Shown here piece after piece: positions 33,134 through 41,975 of a DNA stretch of 64,000 bases; the stretch's first letter is position 1; each line of letters starts with the position of its first letter. A program made the position numbers and the translations under genes. The DNA comes from Streptomyces sp. CB01249. GTDB lineage: Bacteria; Actinomycetota; Actinomycetes; Streptomycetales; Streptomycetaceae. Location: the NCBI RefSeq assembly GCF_001905735.1, contig NZ_LISW01000006.1, forward strand, positions 7,432-71,431, written 5' to 3'. A model generated the notes under the pieces. That model was not told the origin of the DNA. It saw nothing but the letters and a program-made list of their open reading frames with translations, and searched no databases.

Positions 33134-33868
33134 TTGATCTACGGCGCTATGAAGTTCTCCATCGGCGGGTCGCTGAAGCTCGCCTTCAGGCCGTGGGTGG
33201 AGGGCCTGGAGAACATCCCCGCGCGCGGGCCCGCGATCCTCGCCAGCAACCACCTGTCGTTCTCCGACTCCTTCTTCCTGCCGGCCGTCCTGGACCGGAA
33301 GGTGACCTTCATCGCGAAGGCCGAGTACTTCACCGCGCCCGGGGTGAAGGGCAAGCTCACCGCCGCGTTCTTCAAGGGCGTCGGCCAGCTCCCCGTCGAC
33401 CGCTCCGGCGCGCGCGGCGCCGGTGAGGCGGCGATCCGGGCGGGCATCCAGGTGGTCGAGAGCGGCGGCCTCTTCGGCATCTACCCCGAGGGCACCCGGT
33501 CGCCCGACGGCCGCCTCTACCGGGGCAAGCCCGGCGGTCTCGCCCGCGTCGCGCTGGCCACCGGGGCGCCGGTCATCCCCGTCGCGATGATCGACACGGA
33601 GAAGATCCAGCCGCCCGGCCAGGTGATCCCCAAGCTGATGCGGCCCGGCATCCGTATCGGCAAGCCGCTCGACTTCAGCCGCTACCACGGCATGGACGGC
33701 GACCGCTTCATCCTGCGCTCGGTCACCGACGAGGTGATGTACGAGATCATGAAGCTCTCGGGCCAGGAGTACGTCGACATCTACGCGACCGCCGCCAAGC
33801 GGCAGATCGCCGACGAGGCCAAGCGCCGGTCCGAGGCCGCGAAGAAGACGGACGGCGACAGCGCCTGA
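33134..33868 (+). CDS. 1-acyl-sn-glycerol-3-phosphate acyltransferase (PlsC family)
   Basis: A 244-residue lysophosphatidate acyltransferase-type enzyme. The four family blocks are visible: NHLSFSD (the H-x4-D catalytic pair), the Arg of LPVDRSG, IYPEGTRSPDG, and the VIPVAMIDT segment. The TTG start has GGAGG eight bases upstream. M. tuberculosis Rv2182c is a PlsC homologue at a similar place. It probably acylates a lysophospholipid or a mannolipid precursor at the inner face of the membrane. Confidence 0.92.
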   Translation: MIYGAMKFSIGGSLKLAFRPWVEGLENIPARGPAILASNHLSFSDSFFLPAVLDRKVTFIAKAEYFTAPGVKGKLTAAFFKGVGQLPVDRSGARGAGEAAIRAGIQVVESGGLFGIYPEGTRSPDGRLYRGKPGGLARVALATGAPVIPVAMIDTEKIQPPGQVIPKLMRPGIRIGKPLDFSRYHGMDGDRFILRSVTDEVMYEIMKLSGQEYVDIYATAAKRQIADEAKRRSEAAKKTDGDSA

Positions 33869-33907
33869 GCGGCGCCGCGGTCCGCCAGGGGGACGGGGGA
33901 GAACAGC

Positions 33908-35140
33908 ATGGTCAAACGCGTACGCGTGGTCCGGATGTCGGTGGAGCAGCCGCTGTGGCGCGCCCTGACGGCGTACCGCGTGCTGACGATGGTCTACGCG
34001 ATCCTGCTCGCCGCCTTCGCCCGGCACGACTACGAGCGGCCCTGGATAGCGATCACCTTCCTGTCGCTGATGGGCGTCTGGACGCTCGCCACCCTGCCGA
34101 AGGTGGGCAGCGCCGCCGCCTGCACCAAGCGCTTCCTGGGTGCGGACCTGGCCATCGCCCTCATCGGGATCGTGGTCACCCCGCTCGCCGACCTCCAGGC
34201 GCAGCACGTCGACGGGCCGACCCTGCCGTCCATCTGGACCGCGGGTTCCGTGCTGGCCTTCGCGATCAAGGGCGGCTGGCGGTGGGCGGGCTTCGCCTCC
34301 AGCCTGGTCGCCGTCGCCAACCTCATCGAGCGCGGCGAGCCCAGCCGCGACACCCTGCACAACGTGATGCTGGTCTGGGTCGCCTCCATCGCCATCGGCT
34401 ACGTGGTGGAGGTCGCCCGGGCCAGTGAGCGCACCCTCGCCCGCGCCCTGGAGATCGAGGCCGCCACCCGCGAACGCGAACGCCTCGCCCGGGACATCCA
34501 CGACGGCGTGCTCCAGGTCCTCGCGATGGTCCAGCGGCGCGGCGCCGCGCTCGGCGGCGAGGCGGCGGAGCTCGGCCGGATGGCCGGGGAGCAGGAGGTC
34601 GCCCTGCGCACCCTGGTCTCCAGCGGCCTCGTGCCGCCCACCCGGCTCTCCGAGGACGCCTCCGAGGGCGCCGTCGTCCGGACCGTCGAGACGGACGACG
34701 GCGAACCGGGCGCCGGGGACGGCGGCGAGACCGACCTGCGCGCGCTGCTCGCCCCGCACGCCGGATCCCGGACCAGCTTCGCGGAGCCCGGCGCCCCGGT
34801 CATGCTGCCGTCCGCGGCGGCGGCGGAGCTGGCGGCCGCGGTCGGCGCCGCCCTGGACAATGTCCGGGTGCACGCGGGCGAGGCCGCCCAGGCGTGGATC
34901 CTGCTGGAGGACTGGCCGGACGAGGTCATCGTCACGGTCCGGGACGACGGGCCCGGCATCCCCGAGGGACGGCTCGCGCAGGCCGAGGGGGAGGGGCGGC
35001 TCGGGGTCGCCCTGTCGATCCGCGGCCGGCTGCGCGATCTGGGCGGTACGGCAGAGCTGATCTCGGTCCCCGGACAGGGCACCGAGGTCGAATTGAAGGT
35101 TCCTAAGGTTTCACGGGGGAAGGCGGGGTCGGTCCGATGA
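33908..35140 (+). CDS. macS: sensor histidine kinase, MacS-like
   Basis: A 410-residue membrane sensor kinase. Residues 15-170 hold five or six helices with short loops, so the signal is probably sensed in or at the membrane. The dimerisation box ERLARDIHDGVLQVLAMVQRRG has phospho-accepting His198. The ATPase domain has DNVRVHAG (N box), VRDDGPGIPEG and GRLGVALSIRGRL. The ATG follows GGGGGAG and the stop overlaps the response regulator ATG (ATGA). The pair matches S. coelicolor MacRS (SCO2120/2121), which controls morphogenesis and actinorhodin production; assigned by layout and location. Confidence 0.88.
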   Translation: MVKRVRVVRMSVEQPLWRALTAYRVLTMVYAILLAAFARHDYERPWIAITFLSLMGVWTLATLPKVGSAAACTKRFLGADLAIALIGIVVTPLADLQAQHVDGPTLPSIWTAGSVLAFAIKGGWRWAGFASSLVAVANLIERGEPSRDTLHNVMLVWVASIAIGYVVEVARASERTLARALEIEAATRERERLARDIHDGVLQVLAMVQRRGAALGGEAAELGRMAGEQEVALRTLVSSGLVPPTRLSEDASEGAVVRTVETDDGEPGAGDGGETDLRALLAPHAGSRTSFAEPGAPVMLPSAAAAELAAAVGAALDNVRVHAGEAAQAWILLEDWPDEVIVTVRDDGPGIPEGRLAQAEGEGRLGVALSIRGRLRDLGGTAELISVPGQGTEVELKVPKVSRGKAGSVR

Positions 35141-35829
35141 GCGCGACACACGAAGAGGGCACCGGGCAGCCGGCGATCAGGGTGATGGTGGTGGACGACC
35201 ACCCGATGTGGCGCGACGCCGTGGCCCGCGACCTCGCCGAGGCCGGCTTCGACGTGGTGGCCACCGCGGGCGACGGTCCCCAGGCCGTCCGCCGGGCCGG
35301 GGCCGTCACCCCGGACGTCCTGGTCCTCGACCTCAATCTGCCCGGCATGCCCGGGGTGCAGGTCTGCAAGGAGCTCGTCGGCAGCCAGCCCGGGCTGCGG
35401 GTCCTCGTGCTCTCCGCCAGCGGCGAGCACGCCGACGTCCTGGAGGCGGTCAAGTCCGGCGCCACCGGCTATCTGATGAAGTCGGCGAGCACCCAGGAGC
35501 TGACCGAGGCCGTTCGCCGCACCGCCGCGGGCGACGCCGTCTTCACCCCGGGGCTGGCCGGTCTGGTCCTCGGCGAGTACCGCCGGCTGGCCTCGGAGCC
35601 CGCCCCGGCCGCTTCCGACGAGCCCAAGGCCCCGGAGCTGACCGACCGGGAGACCGAGGTGCTGCGGCTCGTGGCCAAGGGGCTCTCGTACAAGCAGATC
35701 GCGGAACGGCTCGTCATCTCGCACCGGACCGTGCAGAACCACGTCCAGAACACCCTGGGCAAGCTCCAGCTGCACAACCGGGTCGAGCTGGTGCGGTACG
35801 CCATAGAGCGCGGGCTCGACGACGCCTGA
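35137..35829 (+). CDS. macR: NarL/LuxR-family response regulator, MacR-like
   Basis: A 230-residue response regulator. Receiver residues are intact: acidic pair at 20-21 (VVDDHP), phospho-acceptor Asp65 (VLVLDLNLPG), Lys115 (GYLMKSAS). The LuxR-type DNA-binding domain is at about 165-225 (LTDRETEVLRLVAKGLSYKQIAERLVIS, split here from the following HRTVQNH). It is coupled to the sensor by an ATGA overlap. A palindrome fitting the reported MacR box lies elsewhere in the window at 56974-56989. Confidence 0.9.
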   Translation: MSATHEEGTGQPAIRVMVVDDHPMWRDAVARDLAEAGFDVVATAGDGPQAVRRAGAVTPDVLVLDLNLPGMPGVQVCKELVGSQPGLRVLVLSASGEHADVLEAVKSGATGYLMKSASTQELTEAVRRTAAGDAVFTPGLAGLVLGEYRRLASEPAPAASDEPKAPELTDRETEVLRLVAKGLSYKQIAERLVISHRTVQNHVQNTLGKLQLHNRVELVRYAIERGLDDA

Positions 35830-35902
35830 GCAGCGGGGCCGGGCGCCCCGCCGTATATTCGCGATGACCGGCCGTGCCCAGCACGCAGACAGGGGAGACG
35901 TC

Positions 35903-36907
35903 GTGGAGATCCTGGCCTTCGGAGTGCAGTCCGACGAGAAGCCGCTGATCGAGAAGGCGTTCGCCGGGAAGCACGAAGTCCGCTGCCTCGACGTCTTCCT
36001 GAACCGGGACACCGCCCCCATCGCGGCGGGCTACGAGGTCATCTCCACCAGCGTCAACGCCGACCTGGGCAGCGCGGTCCTGCAGACCCTCGCGGCCGGC
36101 GGCACCCAGATGATCGCCCAGCGCTCCACCGGCTTCAACAACATCGACCTGGACGTCGCCGAGCGCCTGGCGCTGCGCGTCGCCCGGGTCTCGTACTACT
36201 CGCCGTACTCGGTCGCGGAGTTCGCCTGGACCCTCGCCATGGCGGTCAACCGCCGGGTGATCCGGGCCGCGGGCCGCACCCGCGACTTCGACTTCCGGCT
36301 CGACGGGCTCCTCGGCCGCGACATGCACGGCCGCACGGTGGGCGTCATCGGCACCGGCAAGATCGGCGAGGCGTTCACCCGGATCGCCCACGGCTTCGGC
36401 ATGAAGCTGCTCGGCTGGGACGTCGCCGAGAACCCGGCCTGCGTCGAGCTGGGCATGCGGTACGTCGACAAGGAGCGGCTGCTCGCCGAGTCCGACCTGG
36501 TCAGCCTGCACGTGCCGCTGCTCCCGTCGACGCACCACCTCATCGACAAGGACGCCCTCGCCCTGATGAAGGACGACGCGATCCTCGTCAACTCCAGCCG
36601 GGGCGGCCTCATCGACACCTCGGCCCTGGTCGGCGAGCTGCGCGCGGGCCGCTTCCTCGGCGTGGGGCTCGACGTGTACGAGGCGGAGGCCGGGCTGTTC
36701 TTCCTGGACAAGTCCCTGGAGGGCGTGGACGACGACACCCTGGCCCGGCTCGTGACCTTCCCGAACGTCATCGTCACCTCGCACCAGGCGTACTACACCG
36801 AGGACGCGGTCGGCCAGATCATCGACGCCACCGTCGAGAACGTCGGCGACTACCTGGCCGGCCGCCACAGCGAGAACGTCCTGGTCCCCGCCCGCCCCGG
36901 GACCTGA
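35903..36907 (+). CDS. D-isomer-specific 2-hydroxyacid dehydrogenase (D-lactate dehydrogenase-like)
   Basis: A 334-residue NAD-dependent dehydrogenase. NAD-binding motif VGVIGTGKIGEAFTRIA, then HVPLLPSTHHLI, VNSSRGGLIDT with the catalytic Arg region, GLDVYEAEAG with the Glu, and TSHQAYYTEDA with the catalytic His. The sequence order and SPYSVAEFA segment fit the LdhA-type D-lactate dehydrogenase subgroup. GTG start with AGGGGAG upstream. Expected role: fermentative or redox balancing conversion of pyruvate and D-lactate. Confidence 0.9.
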   Translation: MEILAFGVQSDEKPLIEKAFAGKHEVRCLDVFLNRDTAPIAAGYEVISTSVNADLGSAVLQTLAAGGTQMIAQRSTGFNNIDLDVAERLALRVARVSYYSPYSVAEFAWTLAMAVNRRVIRAAGRTRDFDFRLDGLLGRDMHGRTVGVIGTGKIGEAFTRIAHGFGMKLLGWDVAENPACVELGMRYVDKERLLAESDLVSLHVPLLPSTHHLIDKDALALMKDDAILVNSSRGGLIDTSALVGELRAGRFLGVGLDVYEAEAGLFFLDKSLEGVDDDTLARLVTFPNVIVTSHQAYYTEDAVGQIIDATVENVGDYLAGRHSENVLVPARPGT

Positions 36908-36916
36908 CCCCGAGTC

Positions 36917-38785
36917 TCAGCCGCGCACCGGCAGCCCCGCCAGCAGCTCGGACACGATCGCCGCCCCGCGCAGCGTCAGCACCGACTCCGGGTGGAACTG
37001 CACCGAGGCGAACCCGGCCCCGCGCAGCGCGTGCAGCTCCCCGGACACCTCGTCCCGGCTCGCCTCGATGCCGTGCGCCGCCAGCTCCGCCGCCCCGGAG
37101 TCGTCGCAGCGCGCGGTGAAGCTGTTGTAGAAGCCGACCGTCTCGGGCCGCCCGAACAGGTCGATACGGGTCTGCGCCCCCTGGTACGGCACCGCCTTGC
37201 GGACGATCTCCAGGCCCAGTTCGGCCGCGATCAGCTCATGGCCGAGGCACACCCCGAGCAGCCCGTGCCGGTGGTCCCGGACCAGCTCGGCGGCCATCGC
37301 GCGCAGCAGCCGCATCTTCGGGTCGGCCGCGTCCGCCGGATTCCCCGGGCCGGGGCCGAGGACCACGGGCCCCTCGTGCGCCCGCACCGCGTCCCGCAGC
37401 CCCGGCTCGTCGTAGCGGCGCACGGTGACGTCGAGCCCCGAGGCGCGCAGCAGGTGCCCGAGCATCGCGGTGAACGTGTCCTCGCCGTCCACCACCAGGG
37501 CGTGGCCGGTGCGGTCGGCGGTGCGCTCCTGCATCCGCAGCCAGAACGGGGCGAGGCCGCTGCGCCGGGCGTCCAGCGCCTCCCGCACCCGGGGGTCGTC
37601 GGCCAGCCGGGGGCGCTCCCGCTCCGCCTCCGGGCGGGCCGGGCGGACGCCCAGGGCGGCGAGGACGCCGGCCGCCTTGGCGTGGGTCTCGGCGACCTCG
37701 CTCTCCGGGTCGGAGTGGCGGACCAGAGTGGCCCCGACCGGCACCCGCAGCGTGCCGTCCGCGTCGATGTCGGCGGTCCGGATGAGGATCGGCGAGTCCA
37801 GGGTCTGGGTGCCGTCGGGCTCCCGGCGCAGCAGGGCCAGCGCGCCCGCGTAGTAGCCGCGCCCGCCGTCCTCGTACCGCTCGATGACCCGGCAGGCGTT
37901 CTGCACGGGGGAACCGGTGACGGTCGCCGCGAACATGGTCTCCTTCAGTACCTCCCGTACGTCCAGCGAGGAGCGTCCGCGCAACTCGTACTCGGTGTGC
38001 GCGAGATGGGCCATCTCCTTGAGGCGCGGGCCGATCACCACGCCGCCCATGTCGCCGACGGTGCACATCATCTTCAGCTCCTCGTCCACCACCATGGAGA
38101 GCTCCTCGGTCTCCTTGCGGTCGCCGAGGAAGGCGAGCAGGCTCTCGGGGGTGGGCCCCTCGGCGGGGTAGCGGTAGGTGCCGCTGATCGGGTTCATCAC
38201 GACGGTCCCGCCGGACATCCGCACGTGCACCTCGGGACTGGCGCCGACCAGCACGCGATCCCCGGTGTGCACGACGAACGTCCAGTACGCGCCCCGCTCG
38301 CCCGCCAGCAGCCGCCGGAACAGGGCCAGCGCGTCCGCCCGGTCGAAGCCGTCGATCCGGCCCCGGAACGTCCGCCGGATCACGAAGTTCGCGCCCTCGC
38401 CCCGGCCGATCTCGTCCTCGATCACCCGCCGCACGGTGTCGGCGTACTCCTCGTCACTGACGTCGAACTCCCCGTCGTCCACGCGGACTTCGTGCCGGGG
38501 GAGCGCGTCCAGCGCCTCGTCCAGGGGCATCGTGTACGTCTCGTCCGCGACCAGGACCGACAGCGGGGTGCCGTCGTCGCGTACGTCGAAACCGCGTTCC
38601 GCGATCTGCCGGAACGGCACGACCGCCAGGGACGGCAGGTCACCGACGGGAACGTCGGCGAGCCGGTCCGCCTCGTGCACCCGGCCGATCAGCACCTCGA
38701 CGGTGTCGTGGTCGTGGCCGGGGGTGCGGCGGCGCAGCAGGGCGAACGGCGGGCAGTCGTCGCGCAGGAGTCGGTCGAAGCTCAT
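36917..38785 (-). CDS. trpE: anthranilate synthase, fused TrpE-TrpG
   Basis: A 622-residue fusion. Residues 1-400 are the chorismate-binding TrpE part, with VVMNPISGTYRYPAEG, DRKETEELSMVVDEELKMM and the ATVTGSPVQNACRVIERYE block. From about 425 follows the glutamine amidotransferase: GPGPGNPAD, GLLGVCLGHELIAAELG with the nucleophile Cys, and the final FHPES. It makes anthranilate from chorismate and glutamine. The leader region contains a Trp-codon attenuator (peptide at 38883-38939 and terminator at 38841-38859). Such fusions occur in primary Trp synthesis and in phenazine-type pathways; the attenuator argues for primary Trp supply. Confidence 0.95.
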   Translation of the reverse strand: MSFDRLLRDDCPPFALLRRRTPGHDHDTVEVLIGRVHEADRLADVPVGDLPSLAVVPFRQIAERGFDVRDDGTPLSVLVADETYTMPLDEALDALPRHEVRVDDGEFDVSDEEYADTVRRVIEDEIGRGEGANFVIRRTFRGRIDGFDRADALALFRRLLAGERGAYWTFVVHTGDRVLVGASPEVHVRMSGGTVVMNPISGTYRYPAEGPTPESLLAFLGDRKETEELSMVVDEELKMMCTVGDMGGVVIGPRLKEMAHLAHTEYELRGRSSLDVREVLKETMFAATVTGSPVQNACRVIERYEDGGRGYYAGALALLRREPDGTQTLDSPILIRTADIDADGTLRVPVGATLVRHSDPESEVAETHAKAAGVLAALGVRPARPEAERERPRLADDPRVREALDARRSGLAPFWLRMQERTADRTGHALVVDGEDTFTAMLGHLLRASGLDVTVRRYDEPGLRDAVRAHEGPVVLGPGPGNPADAADPKMRLLRAMAAELVRDHRHGLLGVCLGHELIAAELGLEIVRKAVPYQGAQTRIDLFGRPETVGFYNSFTARCDDSGAAELAAHGIEASRDEVSGELHALRGAGFASVQFHPESVLTLRGAAIVSELLAGLPVRG

Positions 38786-38840
38786 GGGTCGGTTCCTTCC
38801 AGGGAATCAGCTGGGAGGAACGGCCCGTGGACACGGAAAA

Positions 38841-38859
38841 GGCCGCCCCTCGGGCGGCC
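38841..38859 (-). terminator. trp attenuator terminator
   Basis: On the minus strand an 8-bp perfect stem (GGCCGCCC and GGGCGGCC) with a three-base loop is followed by TTTTCC. It lies 24 bp after the leader peptide stop and 55 bp before the trpEG start, the expected place for an attenuator. Confidence 0.85.
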
Positions 38860-38882
38860 TCTGCGTCAGTGTGTACGCGCGA

Positions 38883-38939
38883 TCAGTGGGCCGCCGGATG
38901 AGCGGTCCACCACCAGTTACGGGTCGAGTGCGCGAACAT
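38883..38939 (-). CDS. trpL: trp operon leader peptide
   Basis: An 18-codon reading frame encoding MFAHSTRNWWWTAHPAAH, with three consecutive Trp codons. Ribosome stalling at these codons when charged tRNA-Trp is scarce would prevent the terminator hairpin at 38841-38859 and allow trpEG transcription. A trp attenuator of this kind has been described in Streptomyces venezuelae. A TAGGGT -10 lies seven bases before the ATG, so the leader transcript probably starts at the peptide's own start codon. Confidence 0.93.
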   Translation of the reverse strand: MFAHSTRNWWWTAHPAAH

Positions 38940-38970
38940 GCCCCGTACCCTAGCCCACGCCGGACGGCGG

Positions 38971-39010
38971 CGGGGCCCTTTCCCACCCGGCCGGGTGGGA
39001 AAGGGCCCCG
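38971..39010 (-). terminator. perfect 20-bp palindromic terminator after the amidase gene
   Basis: Positions 38971-38990 and 38991-39010 are exact reverse complements with no spacer, 22 bp after the amidase stop (minus strand). It should fold into a very stable hairpin and separates the amidase from the trp leader promoter. Confidence 0.85.
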
Positions 39011-39032
39011 CGCGCACGAGACGTCCGGTCGG

Positions 39033-41813
39033 CTAGAACAGGGTGTCGTAGATCTGCCAGCCGTCCCCGACCTGCGACTTCGTCGCGAACGGGGCCGTCA
39101 CCTTGCCGGTGGAGTGGTAGAACCAGAAGTCCCCGGCCGAGTCCACGCCGACCAGGTCGCCCCGGCCGTCACGGTCCAGGTCGCTCGGGCCGAGCAGCAG
39201 CTTGTACTTGCCCCAGCCCGAACCGATCTTGACCCGCGCGTCGTACGGCTTGGTGGCCGAGCCGGTGCCCGTGTAGATCCACAGCACCCCGGACTTGTCC
39301 CGGGCCACGAAGTCCGCCTTGCCGTCGCCGTTCAGGTCGCCGGTGGAGACGATCTGGTCGTAGATCTGCCAGCCGGTGCCGATCTTCGCCTTGGGGGCGA
39401 AGGGCTTCTCCGGGGTGCCCGTGCCCTTGTAGAAGTAGATGTCCCCGGCGGCGTTGCGCGCGATCATGTCGGCCTTGCCGTCACCGTCGAGGTCGCGCAT
39501 GCCGTTGAGGCTGTTGTACTGGTTCCAGCCGCTGCCGACCTTGAGCCGGGCCATGTACGGCTTGTCCGGGTTGCCGCTGCCCCGGTAGTACCAGAGGACA
39601 CCGTCCTTGTCGCGGGCCACGAAGTCGCCCGTACCGTCGGCGCGCAGCGCGGTCATCGCGGTCAGCGCCGTGTAGCTGCCCCAGCCGTAGCCCGCCTGGT
39701 AGCGGCGGTAGTACGGGGAGGAGGCGCTGCCGGTGCCCTGGTACTGCCAGATCTTGCCGGCGCTGTCGCGGCCGATCATGTTGTAGCGGTCGGTCGCGGA
39801 GACCGGCGCGACGCTCGTGGAGGTCTGGACGTCGCTCGCCTTCACCCACGCCTGGCGGTGGTTGTAGCGGATCGGCAGGTACGAGGTGGAACCGATGACG
39901 TCCGTCTGGGCCGAGCCGAACCAGTCGTCGCCCTTCACCTCGGCGCCGTTCAGCGCGTACCCCTGGCCCGCGGGCAGGGTGTACTTCGTCAGGTAGTCCG
40001 GGTTGTCGGTCGGGGCCTCCAGGCCCGCGGCCTCGTAGGCGGCGGTCTCCGGGTAGGCACGCCCGTAGATCCGGACCGTCACCCCGGCCTTCGCCTTCAC
40101 CACGCGCGGGGCCGCCGCGAGCGGCACGGTGTACTGGCCGCCCGGGTTCTGGAACCACGCCTTCTTGCCGCCGTACCAGATCGCCGTCCAGTCACCCTTG
40201 GTCTCGGCGACGACATAGGTGTCGCCGGCGCGGACCTTGTTCGACCAGTTGGAGCCCTCGCTCCACAGCGCCGAGAAGTACGGGTCGCTGAGCGTGGTCG
40301 CGCTGGTGGACGCCGAGGTGTACAGGTAGCCGAAGTTCGCCGGCTGCTTGGTGACCGCCTTGGAACTCGCCGTCAGCTTCGGCTGGTTGGCCGTGGTGAA
40401 CGGCGGCACCACGCGCACCAGCTGCCCCGCCTCGACCGGGCCGCCGGCGCCGCTCGCGCCCGTCGGGGCGCCCATCAGGCCCATGAAGTGGTTCCAGTCC
40501 CAGAACGGGCCCGGGTCCCAGTGGGCCCCCGCGAACTTGTCGTTCAGAGCAACGGGCACCGCGTCGTGGCCGATGATGTGCTCACGGTCCAGCGGGACGC
40601 CGTACTTGTCCGCCAGGAACTTCACCAGGGCGGCGGAGGACTCGTACTGCGGCTCCTGGTACCACTTGCCCTCCTTGATCGCGTAGCCCTCGTGCTCCAC
40701 GCCGATGGAGTGCATGTTCAGGGTCCAGTTGCCCGCGTGCCACGCCAGGTCCTTGTTCTCGACCATCTGCGTGACCAGGCCGTCCGACGCGCGGATCAGG
40801 TAGTTCGCGCTGGCGGCCGAGCTCGGGCTGGTGAGCGTGGCGAGCGAGCTCGCGTAGTCGCCCTCGGTGTCGTGGATCACGATCTGCCGGATGTCGACGC
40901 CCTTGTCGGGGCGCGCGGCGGGCGTGTAGCCGCGCTGGCCCGTGCTCGACGTCTTGGCCTGCACGAAGTTGCAGTTCAGACCGGAGGGGCACTCCGGGGT
41001 GGGGGTCGCGGAGGTGCTCGCGAAGGACGCGGCCAGCGGCACGTTCGCCGGCTTGACCGGCTGGACCGACGGGTCGGCGGGCAGCGAGACCTGCTGGCCG
41101 TCCTGGGTGACCGCGCGCTCGCCCGTACGGATCGAGTCGAAGACGCGCTTCGCGAAGAGGTCGGCCCCCTTCTTGTCCGGGGACTGGCTGAACCGCGCCA
41201 CCGCCGGATACCACTGCGAGGCGTCGTCCGACAGGGAGCCCTTCGCGTCGCGCTGGTACTCGGCGAGGAGGGCCGCGCCCGCGCGGATGCTGTCCTCGGT
41301 GTCGTCGCGTACCGAATCCGTGTCCGCGTCGATCAGGCCGGCCGCCTTGTCCAGCGTGTGCAGCCGGGGGTCGGAGGTGTCGACCGTCTTCTTCGGCAGA
41401 TCGCGCAGCGCCTTCGCGGCGTCGAAGGTCTTCTCGATCTCCGGACGGCCGGACATGTTCATGTGCGCCAGACGTTCCTTGTCGTCCGGCTGCTCCACGT
41501 CATCGGGCGACACACTGGTCAGGCCCATGACGTTGAACCCGCCGCTCGTACTCGGCTCCCCGTCATGGCTCTCCCAGCGCGTCTGCCGGTACGAGACCGC
41601 CATCAGCACGCTCTGGGGCACGTCGAACTCACGGGCCGCGTCCTGGAACTGGGCCTGGAGCACGGCGGACGGCGAGGCAGGCTTGGCGTTCCCCGTGTCC
41701 GGGTCCTGCGAGGCCATGGCCAGCGTGCCGATCGTCGCGGTCGCGACCACGGCGGCGCCGGCGCCGATCAGCAGCCGTCTCTTCCTGAGGTCCCTACGGT
41801 GATTCCGCTTCAA
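39033..41813 (-). CDS. secreted N-acetylmuramoyl-L-alanine amidase with FG-GAP/VCBS repeats
   Basis: A 926-residue exported protein. The TTG at 41813 follows GAGGG and gives a twin-Arg-like, Lys/Arg-rich N-terminus (KRNHRRDLRKRR), a hydrophobic segment, then the mature start. Residues about 45-210 are a helical region like lytic transglycosylase-type domains. The amidase_2 domain (about 290-470) has zinc ligands in IVIHDTEG, GVEHEG and GAHWDPGPF. An SH3-like stretch follows (about 490-620). The C-terminal 300 residues contain five or six repeats of the type DLNGDGKADFVARDKSG, an FG-GAP/VCBS propeller that probably binds Ca2+ and cell-wall polymer. A terminator palindrome follows. Confidence 0.93.
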   Translation of the reverse strand: MKRNHRRDLRKRRLLIGAGAAVVATATIGTLAMASQDPDTGNAKPASPSAVLQAQFQDAAREFDVPQSVLMAVSYRQTRWESHDGEPSTSGGFNVMGLTSVSPDDVEQPDDKERLAHMNMSGRPEIEKTFDAAKALRDLPKKTVDTSDPRLHTLDKAAGLIDADTDSVRDDTEDSIRAGAALLAEYQRDAKGSLSDDASQWYPAVARFSQSPDKKGADLFAKRVFDSIRTGERAVTQDGQQVSLPADPSVQPVKPANVPLAASFASTSATPTPECPSGLNCNFVQAKTSSTGQRGYTPAARPDKGVDIRQIVIHDTEGDYASSLATLTSPSSAASANYLIRASDGLVTQMVENKDLAWHAGNWTLNMHSIGVEHEGYAIKEGKWYQEPQYESSAALVKFLADKYGVPLDREHIIGHDAVPVALNDKFAGAHWDPGPFWDWNHFMGLMGAPTGASGAGGPVEAGQLVRVVPPFTTANQPKLTASSKAVTKQPANFGYLYTSASTSATTLSDPYFSALWSEGSNWSNKVRAGDTYVVAETKGDWTAIWYGGKKAWFQNPGGQYTVPLAAAPRVVKAKAGVTVRIYGRAYPETAAYEAAGLEAPTDNPDYLTKYTLPAGQGYALNGAEVKGDDWFGSAQTDVIGSTSYLPIRYNHRQAWVKASDVQTSTSVAPVSATDRYNMIGRDSAGKIWQYQGTGSASSPYYRRYQAGYGWGSYTALTAMTALRADGTGDFVARDKDGVLWYYRGSGNPDKPYMARLKVGSGWNQYNSLNGMRDLDGDGKADMIARNAAGDIYFYKGTGTPEKPFAPKAKIGTGWQIYDQIVSTGDLNGDGKADFVARDKSGVLWIYTGTGSATKPYDARVKIGSGWGKYKLLLGPSDLDRDGRGDLVGVDSAGDFWFYHSTGKVTAPFATKSQVGDGWQIYDTLF

Positions 41814-41962
41814 GTCCCCACCCTCGATGTTTACTTGTCCAACGTTGTGCAACGCTGAAAGTCGCGAGGCTAGCAGGCCGCCGGAACCGCTCCCACACCG
41901 ACCGTGGCGAGACGTCCGTCTCAGTGACTGGGCAACCGGGAAAAGGAGCGTGCGCGACCCCG

Positions 41963-41968
41963 TAATGT
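41963..41968 (+). promoter_or_regulatory. -10 hexamer of a probable leaderless promoter for DAHP synthase
   Basis: TAATGT ends seven bases before the GTG at 41976. The match to the -10 consensus is good; no clear -35 is visible. Confidence 0.5.
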
Positions 41969-41975
41969 GGACGCC

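Noticed and set aside
36917..38785. Phenazine or other secondary-metabolite cluster around the TrpEG fusion
   Set aside because: No other biosynthetic genes are adjacent and a trp attenuator precedes it, so primary metabolism is more likely.
39033..40000. Tandem DNA repeat in the amidase gene
   Set aside because: The repetition reflects FG-GAP protein repeats that have diverged at the DNA level; not a microsatellite or recombination repeat.
38178..41858. Very long open frame (over 1200 codons) opposite the trpEG and amidase genes
   Set aside because: An artefact of high GC: it lies antisense to two clear genes, is low-complexity in Arg/Ala/Gly, and has no motifs.
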